The notes below the pieces were generated by a model. That model was not told the DNA's origin. It ran no database searches and worked only from the letters and a program-made list of their open reading frames with translations. Made by a program: the position numbers and the translations under genes. 5,113 bases of DNA from Akkermansiaceae bacterium (GTDB lineage Bacteria > Verrucomicrobiota > Verrucomicrobiia > Verrucomicrobiales > Akkermansiaceae). The DNA is taken from positions 1-5,113 of the forward strand of contig WTJZ01000180.1 of assembly GCA_011524615.1 (NCBI GenBank), given 5' to 3'. Within the stretch, counting starts at the first letter, position 1, and each line of letters opens with the position of its first letter. Shown piece after piece: positions 1 to 5,113 of the stretch.

Positions 1-1173
1 CTCCTCGAGCGACGTCTCACCAAATGGGCCAAACAACACCAGATAGATTTAGTCTGGTATGACTCCCCCATGTTCCTTACTCCTCTTGACTGGGGAATCC
101 AGACCATCTCCAAGACTAAGAAGCCTCTGATGGCCTCGTTCTATCAACACCAACGAAAACGACTCAATATCCTCATGGATGCTCAAGGCAAGCCGATCGG
201 AGGAAAGTGGAGCTATGATGCGGACAATCGAAAGAAATTACCTAAAAACCAAGGAGTACCTGAGTTCTACATCCCCACCCAACCCAGTTGGCTGCATGAA
301 GTGGTACAGAGTATCGAGGACGATTTCCCTCACGCGACAGGTTCCTCTTGGGGGTTCGAGTACCCTGTTACCCACAAGGACGCCCAAGCGTGCCTCACCC
401 GCTTCCTCTCAGAACGATTTCCTCTCTTTGGCGATTACGAAGATGCGATCAGCACTAAACATACCCACCTCTTTCATTCCGTACTCACTCCTGCACTCAA
501 TATCGGACTGCTCACCCCACAAGAGGTCGTTGACCAGACCTTAGCATACGGCACAGCACATCAGATCCCACTGAATTCGCTAGAGGGATTCATTCGTCAG
601 ATCATCGGTTGGCGAGAGTTCATTCGTCTGATCTACCATCGACATGGGAGAGAGCAGAGAACTCGCAACTATTGGGGCTACCGTCGCACGATTCCTCAGT
701 CCTTCTATGATGGTACTACTGGCATTGCTCCCATTGACCATCTTATTAACCAGCTCCATCAAACAGCATATGCACATCACATTGAGAGACTCATGGTCTT
801 GGGGAACTTTTTCTTACTCTGTCGCTTTGACCCTGACGAGGTCTATCGCTGGTTCATGGAGTTCTTCATTGATGCAGATGACTGGGTCATGGTGCCGAAT
901 GTCTACGGCATGACCCAGTTTGCCGATGGAGGCATCTTTAGCACTAAGCCCTACATCGCGGGATCGAATTACCTCAAAAAGATGTCAGACTTCCCTAAGG
1001 GAGATTGGCAAGCCACATGGGATGCGCTCTTCTGGGCCTTCGTTATGGACGAGGAAGAATTCTTCCGCTCTCAACCACGGCTCGGCATGATGACCCGACA
1101 GTTAGACCAGCGAGATCAGTCATGGAAGGATGACATCCAGCAGAGAGCTAACGCCTTCCTCGACTCTCTGTAG
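1..1173 (+). CDS. Cryptochrome/photolyase-family protein (PhrB/CryB-like, COG3046 type), 5' truncated by window edge
   Basis: The frame is open from base 1, giving 390 residues before a TAG stop. Family-typical sequence precedes the ATG at base 70, so that ATG is internal. Relatives are about 500 residues, so roughly 110 N-terminal residues (part of the antenna-binding domain) lie outside. Visible family motifs, numbered in the partial protein, are GGKWSYDADNRKKLP (67-81), EGFIRQIIGWREFIR (about 195-209), YAHHIERLM (256-264, containing the His-His pair used by bacterial (6-4) photolyases) and the FAD-domain block VPNVYGMTQFADGG (about 298-311). The family are FAD flavoproteins that repair (6-4) photoproducts in light or act as cryptochromes, many with a 4Fe-4S cluster. 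Here the cysteine loop of PhrB (CxxC plus a later Cys) is replaced by a short SDFPKGDW segment, and the fourth cysteine position appears to be proline, so no cluster is expected. The family call is firm. Repair versus signalling cannot be settled from sequence. Confidence 0.93.
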   Translation, partial: LLERRLTKWAKQHQIDLVWYDSPMFLTPLDWGIQTISKTKKPLMASFYQHQRKRLNILMDAQGKPIGGKWSYDADNRKKLPKNQGVPEFYIPTQPSWLHEVVQSIEDDFPHATGSSWGFEYPVTHKDAQACLTRFLSERFPLFGDYEDAISTKHTHLFHSVLTPALNIGLLTPQEVVDQTLAYGTAHQIPLNSLEGFIRQIIGWREFIRLIYHRHGREQRTRNYWGYRRTIPQSFYDGTTGIAPIDHLINQLHQTAYAHHIERLMVLGNFFLLCRFDPDEVYRWFMEFFIDADDWVMVPNVYGMTQFADGGIFSTKPYIAGSNYLKKMSDFPKGDWQATWDALFWAFVMDEEEFFRSQPRLGMMTRQLDQRDQSWKDDIQQRANAFLDSL

Positions 1174-1195
1174 ACAGTCCTTCGCCAAAGCTCAA

Positions 1196-2209
1196 CTAGA
1201 ACAACTCATCTCTCTTGGGCTTAGGCGCTCCTATCTTCTCGTAGGCACTCGGTAGGGCGACCCGCCCGCGCGGTGTGCGCTGCATGAACCCCTGCATGAT
1301 CAAGAATGGTTCGTGTACCTCCTCTAGAGTAGACGCATCCTCACCAAGCGCGACCGCTAGGGTAGAGAGCCCTACTGGTCCCCCTCCATACTTATAGATC
1401 ATTGCGTCTAGGATACTCTTATCCATTTCGTCTAATCCATCCTCATCGATCTCGATCATTTCTAGAGCTGCTGAAGCAATCTCTGCGGTAATGACTCCAT
1501 CAGCTCTCACCTGTGCGTAGTCTCGCACCCAGCGGAGCAGATTATTAGCGATCCGTGGAGTACCTCGAGAGCGTCTCCCGATGGCTAGGGCGCCATCTTC
1601 ATCAATCTCTACCTTTAACAGCTTCGCAGACCTCTTAATGATAACCGTGAGCTCCTGCGCAGAATAGTAGTCTAAGCGATTAATAATCCCGAACCTACTC
1701 CTCAGCGGTGCTGTAAGCATGCCAGACCGTGTTGTCGCCGCCACGAGCGTAAACTTAGGTAAATTAAGCTGGATCGATCGTGCCGAAGGACCGGAATCAA
1801 TAATAATATCAAGTCGGTAATCCTCCATCGCTGGATAGAGATACTCCTCTACCGAAGGATGGAGACGGTGGATCTCATCAATAAAGAGCACATCACCCTT
1901 CTGCAAATTCGTCAATATACCAGCCAGGTCTGCCGCCTTCTCAATCTGCGGTCCAGATGTCGTATGCATATTTGACCCTGCCATCGTGGCAATAATATTA
2001 GAGAGCGTCGTTTTCCCTAGTCCTGGAGGCCCTGATAGAAGCACATGCTCCAGCACATCATCGCGCATCTTGGCCGCTTCGACCATTAACATCAACCTCT
2101 CTGTCACCTTCGTCTGCCCATGAAAGTCCTCAAACCCAGGGGGGCGCAGACTCTGCTCAAAGTTCGCGTCTGCAGGGGGATTATAGCTCTGTGATGTGAC
2201 TCCTTCCAT
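1196..2209 (-). CDS. ruvB: Holliday junction branch migration ATPase RuvB
   Basis: This is a complete 337-residue protein, the usual RuvB length. RuvB is the hexameric AAA+ motor that, with RuvA, drives branch migration of Holliday junctions during recombinational repair, before RuvC cleaves them. Visible in order are the N-terminal LRPPGFEDFHGQ block (21-32), Walker A GPPGLGKTT (60-68), Walker B DEIHRL (111-116), EEYLYPAMEDYRLD (121-134), sensor 1 with TLVAATTRSG (154-163), the arginine-finger region APLRSRFG (167-174), sensor 2 SRGTPRIANNLLR (214-226), and the DNA-binding winged helix with GGPVGLSTLA (276-285) and RTPRGR (311-316). No catalytic residue is missing. The ATG at 2209 is chosen because the usual variable N-terminal stretch of about 20 residues follows it. 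The upstream sequence is AT-rich with no Shine-Dalgarno. ruvA is not adjacent, which is common. The gene converges on the photolyase-family gene with 22 bases between stops. Confidence 0.98.
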   Translation of the reverse strand: MEGVTSQSYNPPADANFEQSLRPPGFEDFHGQTKVTERLMLMVEAAKMRDDVLEHVLLSGPPGLGKTTLSNIIATMAGSNMHTTSGPQIEKAADLAGILTNLQKGDVLFIDEIHRLHPSVEEYLYPAMEDYRLDIIIDSGPSARSIQLNLPKFTLVAATTRSGMLTAPLRSRFGIINRLDYYSAQELTVIIKRSAKLLKVEIDEDGALAIGRRSRGTPRIANNLLRWVRDYAQVRADGVITAEIASAALEMIEIDEDGLDEMDKSILDAMIYKYGGGPVGLSTLAVALGEDASTLEEVHEPFLIMQGFMQRTPRGRVALPSAYEKIGAPKPKRDELF

Positions 2210-2369
2210 CTTATCTTATACTACACACCGATAATTCAGATCTGAAAATGTTAAAAATTAAGAATTTTGCTTTACACCACTTAACTAATTAGCTTATTTT
2301 CCACCTCCCCTGCATTCTTCATCTACATTGGAGATAGAGACCCTGCAACACAACCCAACCAATTTACTC
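2210..2369. promoter_or_regulatory. Divergent intergenic region carrying promoters for ruvB (-) and the L36 gene (+)
   Basis: These 160 AT-rich bases separate two divergent genes, so both must be transcribed from here. Bacteroidota promoters use a TAnnTTTG box near -7 and a TTTG-like box near -33. Toward ruvB (reading the minus strand), a TAATTTTT stretch at about 2251-2260 is a one-mismatch match. Toward L36, GAATTTTG at 2262-2269 is a one-mismatch match, but other placements are possible. A 6-bp inverted repeat, AAAATT/AATTTT (2254-2259 and 2263-2268), and the palindrome CTAATTAG (2285-2292) lie here. In AT-rich DNA both may be chance. The 5' flank of L36 directly before its ATG has no Shine-Dalgarno. 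The presence of promoters is a strong inference from gene orientation; the exact boxes are uncertain. Confidence 0.45.
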
Positions 2370-2534
2370 ATGAAAGTATTATCATCACTAGCATCTATGA
2401 AGCGTCGTCACGCTGCTTGCCAAGTTGTGCGTCGTAAGGGAACTCTCTACGTAATCAACAAAATTGATCCACGTATGAAAGCTCGTCAAGGTACAACAAA
2501 AGGTACAAAACTTTCCAAAAAAGGAGTTAAGTAA
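2370..2534 (+). CDS. rpmJ: 50S ribosomal protein L36 (bL36), type B length class, with C-terminal extension
   Basis: This is a 54-residue basic protein. L36 is a small component of the large ribosomal subunit that contacts 23S rRNA. The core matches the family: MKVLSSL start, CQVVRRKGTLYVINK (17-31), then a P..K.RQG end at 34-41. The three-residue insertion before Cys17 matches type B L36 (ykgO-like, Cys at 17) rather than type A (Cys at 14). Of the zinc ligands of the cysteine form only Cys17 remains in place; the third ligand position is Asn30, so this is a zinc-independent form. After the usual end at QG (40-41) there are 13 extra residues rich in lysine. An in-frame TTG at 2328 would add 14 residues, but the family starts at MKV, so the ATG at 2370 is chosen. 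Codons such as CGT, GGT and GTT fit high expression. The gene stands alone, outside the S10/spc/alpha cluster, and has its own terminator. Confidence 0.93.
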   Translation: MKVLSSLASMKRRHAACQVVRRKGTLYVINKIDPRMKARQGTTKGTKLSKKGVK

Positions 2535-2561
2535 TTTATACCACTTACCCATTTTCAATTG

Positions 2562-2588
2562 AGCCACTCGTCATGAGTGGCTTTTTTT
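2562..2588 (+). terminator. Rho-independent terminator of the L36 gene
   Basis: A perfect 7-bp GC-containing stem, GCCACTC (2563-2569) with GAGTGGC (2575-2581), encloses a 5-base loop. Seven T residues follow at 2582-2588. An outer A-T pair (2562 with 2582) extends the stem. It lies 28 bases after the L36 stop, so the L36 transcript probably ends here and the patatin gene needs its own promoter. There is no matching A-tract on the left side, so it should act mainly on the plus strand. Confidence 0.93.
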
Positions 2589-2720
2589 GTGCCTAGGACG
2601 CTCACTCATTAATATACCTCACCAACCCTCAGTTATTGGCAGCCGCGCATTCTAACGGAGCCTATATTAAGAGTCACGCAAATTCGACCAACAAAATTAA
2701 AAAACAAATCATATTTAACT

Positions 2721-2749
2721 TTTCACACAAATAAAACCAATTTTATTTG
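2721..2749 (+). promoter_or_regulatory. Candidate Bacteroidota-type promoter for the patatin/ligase operon
   Basis: TTTATTTG at 2742-2749 matches the Bacteroidota -7 consensus TAnnTTTG with one mismatch. TTTC at 2721-2724, 17 bases upstream, resembles the -33 TTTG box. Transcription would start a little after 2750, giving a leader of about 30 bases before the TTG start at 2785. The L36 terminator upstream makes a promoter in this gap necessary. The exact boxes are inferred by eye. The rest of the gap (2589-2720) shows no gene, RNA or convincing structure to me. Confidence 0.4.
2728..2749. repeat. Perfect 9-bp inverted repeat, 4-base spacer, upstream of the patatin gene
   Basis: The left arm is CAAATAAAA (2728-2736), the spacer is CCAA (2737-2740) and the right arm is TTTTATTTG (2741-2749). 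All nine positions pair. The right arm overlaps the candidate -7 box and the left arm lies in the spacer between the boxes, which is where a repressor operator could block the promoter. The arms are very AT-rich, so a chance origin in this AT-rich gap is quite possible. No T-tract follows, so it is not a terminator. Confidence 0.6.
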
Positions 2750-2784
2750 ACCAACATCAAAAAAGGGATGTAACATAAGTCGAT

Positions 2785-3777
2785 TTGAAGAAAATACCTA
2801 TCCAATTTCTTAATAAAGCGACTAACTTTCTCTCTAAAGGAGGCGCCTCTTACAAGCGCCGTAATATCAAACCGCCCAAAATTGGACTAGCTCTCTCAAG
2901 TGGTGGAGCTAGAGGACTCGCCCACATCGGCATCATGGATGTGCTCGAGCAACACGGAATTCAAGTACACGCAGTCAGCGGCTCTAGCATGGGAGCCTAC
3001 ATTGGCGCTCACATCTGTACGGGTAAGAATGCACAACAAATGCTCGAGATCGCCTCCAGAGTGCGTGACAAAAACCGCCTATGGGAACTCGCAGACCCTG
3101 TAATCCCTCCGATAAGAGGCTTCTTCAAAGGTGATAAAATGGCGAACTTCCTTCGAGAATCGATTGGAGATCCAGACTTTGAGGACCTCATACATCCTCT
3201 CTATGCCGTCACCTTTGATCTCGATACACAGGAGAAGCTCGTCATCAACACCGGTAATGTAGCTCATGCCGTACATGCGAGCTGTTCGATTCCTGGCATT
3301 GTCCTCCCCGTAGATTGGAATGGTCACCGCTGTTCCGATGGAGGAGTCGTTGATCCCGTCCCCGTCTCTGTTCTCAAGGAGCAGAGCGATGTCGATATCA
3401 TCATCGCTGTCACTCTACTCCCTACCCTAGAGGATATTAGAGCAGGTCGCACCTCTCCCGAGGAACCAGAAGACCGAACGCTGAAGTCTAAGATGTTACG
3501 TACCTTCAACCGTAACACCAACCTCTTCGCTAATGGTAATACCGTCGATACTCTCAGACGTAGCGTTCGAGCAGCACAGTCCCAGATCGCCCACCTCTCT
3601 TGTGAGGCCGCAGATATCGTCATGAAGCCAGATGCCTATAACCTCCCGTGGCACTCGTTCGATGCCATGGATGAAATCGTGGAAGCAGGACGTGTCTCAG
3701 CGAGAGAGGTTCTCCCTGAGTTACAGGCCGCCATAGACCGCTTCATCACTAACCAACACCTACCAACCCATCACTAA
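2785..3777 (+). CDS. Patatin-like phospholipase (RssA-like, cytoplasmic)
   Basis: This 330-residue protein belongs to the patatin family, serine acyl-hydrolases that use a Ser-Asp dyad to cleave acyl chains from lipids. Visible are the oxyanion-hole glycine loop SSGGARGLAHIG (38-49), the nucleophile elbow GSSMG (66-70, Ser68), SIPGIVLPV (168-176) and the catalytic Asp in SDGGVVDPVPV (184-194, Asp185), so both catalytic residues are present. The N-terminus is basic and has no signal peptide or membrane segment, and no outer-membrane barrel follows, so a cytosolic protein of the RssA/YchK type is expected. The substrate is unknown. The start is TTG: an in-frame TAA lies at 2776-2778, and the first in-frame ATG falls at residue 51, past the oxyanion loop, so no ATG start can work. 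A ligase gene follows after 10 bases, which implies co-transcription. Confidence 0.93.
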   Translation: MKKIPIQFLNKATNFLSKGGASYKRRNIKPPKIGLALSSGGARGLAHIGIMDVLEQHGIQVHAVSGSSMGAYIGAHICTGKNAQQMLEIASRVRDKNRLWELADPVIPPIRGFFKGDKMANFLRESIGDPDFEDLIHPLYAVTFDLDTQEKLVINTGNVAHAVHASCSIPGIVLPVDWNGHRCSDGGVVDPVPVSVLKEQSDVDIIIAVTLLPTLEDIRAGRTSPEEPEDRTLKSKMLRTFNRNTNLFANGNTVDTLRRSVRAAQSQIAHLSCEAADIVMKPDAYNLPWHSFDAMDEIVEAGRVSAREVLPELQAAIDRFITNQHLPTHH

Positions 3778-3787
3778 GCCTATAAGA

Positions 3788-5113
3788 ATGAATAAATCAG
3801 ACTGGTGGAGAACCGCCGACCGAAAAGCCATAGAAGCATACCAAGCCAAGCAGTTACACTGGTTCCTCAACAACCGGCTCGTTCCCTTTACCAGTCATTA
3901 CCGCAAGACATTCGCAGAACACAAGATCGACCCTAGATCCATCAAGACCCTAGATGACCTCCAGCGTATCCCCTTTACGCAAAAGCGTATGTTCGACACT
4001 CCGCGCGACTTCGTCATCATTCCAGATGAGGCGCAGCTCAAGAAGCAGCCCTCTACCCTCTTAAAGGTTCTCAAGCATGGTCCCTCAGGAGTTAAAGACG
4101 TCCTCGATCGCGAGCTGCGCCCTATCTTTATGACCTCTACGACAGGTCGTTCCTCTGAACCGGTCCCCTTCACGTACACCCAGCATGACATCTCTAATAT
4201 GGAAGAAGTCGGGCGACGAATCGCATGGTTCGCACAAGCTAAGAAGGATCATAAGATGGTCAACGCCTTCCCGTTCGCCCCTCATCTCGCCTTCTGGCAA
4301 GGACACTACACGAGCATCGGACAAAACCTCTTCACCCTCTCTACCGGAGGGGGCAAGACTATGGGAACAGACGGCAACTGCCGCATGATCAGTAAGATCA
4401 ATCCCGAGGTCGTCATCGGTATGCCGACCTTCATGTACCACCTCCTCCAACATGGGGCTAAGATAGGGCAACAGTGGGATAACCTCCAAACACTGGTAAT
4501 GGGTGGCGAAAAGGTTCCTGCAGGCATGCGCACCAAGCTTGCCGACCTTGCTCGTCAAGTAGGAGCTGGAGAGGTAAACATCATATCCACCTACGGGTTT
4601 ACAGAGGCTAAGCTCGTCTTCGTAGAGTGTATTACTGGAGATCACAAGAACCCATCTGGATACCACCTCTACCCAGATAAGTGCATTGTCGAAGTGATCG
4701 ACCCTGACACTGGTGAACGCGTTCCAGACAACACCGGTGGAGAGATCGTCTACACCTCCCTCGACGCCCGAGGCACAGCTGTACTGCGCTACCGCACCGG
4801 AGATCTCATTGAAAACGGGATTTCCTGGGAGCCATGCCCACACTGTGGTTCTACCGCACCGCGTCTGATGGGCAAGATCTCTCGCGTCTCAGATATCAAG
4901 CGACTCAACATCTCCAAGCTGAAGGGAACACTCGTCGACTTTAACAAGCTAGAACATATCCTCGACGACAATGAGGCTCTCGGAGCCTGGCAGATAGAAC
5001 TTCGTAAGCGGAATGACGACCCTCTAGAATCAGATGAAATCATCGTTCATGCTGTGCCGATGAATGGCTCCGATCAAACGACCCTCAGCAATGACATCAG
5101 ACGACATATGCGT
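3788..5113 (+). CDS. Adenylate-forming enzyme, phenylacetate-CoA-ligase (PaaK)-like, 3' truncated by window edge
   Basis: The frame is open from the ATG at 3788 to the last base, giving 442 residues with no stop; the C-terminus lies outside. The family activates a carboxylic acid with ATP to an acyl-adenylate, usually passing it to CoA. Visible motifs are the phosphate loop TSTTGRSSEPV (116-126), GGEKVP (239-244), the adenine/substrate motif STYGFTEAK (267-275), the PaaK-like stretch EVIDPDTGE (302-310), and RYRTGDL (334-340) with the ribose-binding Asp339. CPHCG (350-354) resembles the cysteine motif at the domain hinge in PaaK relatives. KISRVSDIKRLN then leads into the small C-terminal domain (from about 375). 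The loop has Ser where the first glycine of the usual SGTTG is found. The start is 10 bases after the patatin stop, without a Shine-Dalgarno, and fits an operon. The substrate cannot be told: aryl acid, fatty acid or another acyl group are all possible. Confidence 0.9.
   Translation, partial: MNKSDWWRTADRKAIEAYQAKQLHWFLNNRLVPFTSHYRKTFAEHKIDPRSIKTLDDLQRIPFTQKRMFDTPRDFVIIPDEAQLKKQPSTLLKVLKHGPSGVKDVLDRELRPIFMTSTTGRSSEPVPFTYTQHDISNMEEVGRRIAWFAQAKKDHKMVNAFPFAPHLAFWQGHYTSIGQNLFTLSTGGGKTMGTDGNCRMISKINPEVVIGMPTFMYHLLQHGAKIGQQWDNLQTLVMGGEKVPAGMRTKLADLARQVGAGEVNIISTYGFTEAKLVFVECITGDHKNPSGYHLYPDKCIVEVIDPDTGERVPDNTGGEIVYTSLDARGTAVLRYRTGDLIENGISWEPCPHCGSTAPRLMGKISRVSDIKRLNISKLKGTLVDFNKLEHILDDNEALGAWQIELRKRNDDPLESDEIIVHAVPMNGSDQTTLSNDIRRHMR

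Noticed and set aside
70..72. ATG at base 70 as the start of the photolyase-family gene
   Set aside because: The frame is open to base 1 and the 23 residues before this ATG fit the family, so the gene enters from the left.
179..913. Alternative frames of 66-121 residues inside the photolyase gene
   Set aside because: They overlap conserved photolyase coding sequence and have no recognisable motifs.
2328..2369. In-frame TTG extension of the L36 protein
   Set aside because: L36 proteins begin at MKV; the 14 added residues match nothing in the family and use a rare start codon.
2274..2549. Similar 12-base stretches (ACACCACTTAAC and ATACCACTTACC) flanking the L36 gene, as if target-site repeats
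   Set aside because: Only 10 of 12 bases match, there are no inverted ends or transposase, and L36 is not a typical cargo; chance is the simplest explanation.
2589..2720. Possible small RNA or short gene between the L36 terminator and the patatin promoter
   Set aside because: I saw no convincing hairpin series, tRNA-like fold or open frame with a recognisable start.
2836..2843. Strong Shine-Dalgarno-like AAAGGAGG inside the patatin gene
   Set aside because: No start codon stands at a suitable distance after it in any useful frame, and it simply encodes Lys-Gly-Gly.
4085..4843. 252-residue open frame on the minus strand inside the ligase gene
   Set aside because: It lies wholly antisense to a gene with clear adenylate-forming motifs and shows no recognisable domain of its own; it looks like a by-product of codon bias.

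Overview
The window looks like an ordinary chromosomal segment from a Bacteroidota bacterium, probably of the order Bacteroidales. A Porphyromonas-like organism is my best guess, but it is inference from protein resemblance. GC content is close to one half, and the genes prefer CTC/CTT leucine and CGT/CGA arginine codons. Start codons have no good Shine-Dalgarno sequence ahead of them, which is normal in Bacteroidota. The RuvB and photolyase-family sequences resemble members of that phylum. There are no tRNA or rRNA genes, CRISPR arrays, insertion sequences or phage genes.

Layout. Bases 1-1173 (+) hold the C-terminal three quarters of a cryptochrome/photolyase-family flavoprotein whose start lies left of the window. 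Its stop lies 22 bases from that of ruvB (1196-2209, -), the Holliday-junction branch-migration motor, so the two genes converge. A 160-base AT-rich gap with divergent promoters separates ruvB from a small, separately transcribed ribosomal protein L36 gene of the type B length class (2370-2534, +). That gene ends in a clear intrinsic terminator (2562-2588). A 196-base gap follows, containing a perfect 9-bp inverted repeat and a likely promoter. It leads into a probable two-gene operon: a cytoplasmic patatin-like phospholipase with a TTG start (2785-3777, +), then, 10 bases later, an adenylate-forming acyl/aryl-CoA-ligase-like enzyme of the PaaK type (3788 to the right edge, +), cut off by the window end.

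How the genes relate. The left half concerns DNA repair (photolyase family and RuvB), but convergent orientation argues against co-regulation. The right half suggests lipid chemistry: a patatin-type hydrolase could release an acyl chain and the ligase could activate a carboxylic acid as an acyl-adenylate. The substrates and any downstream partners are not visible. I found no clearly new system. The points most worth checking are the apparent loss of all four iron-sulfur cysteines in the photolyase homologue, the mixed character and lysine-rich tail of L36, the inverted repeat over the patatin promoter, and the patatin/ligase pairing.
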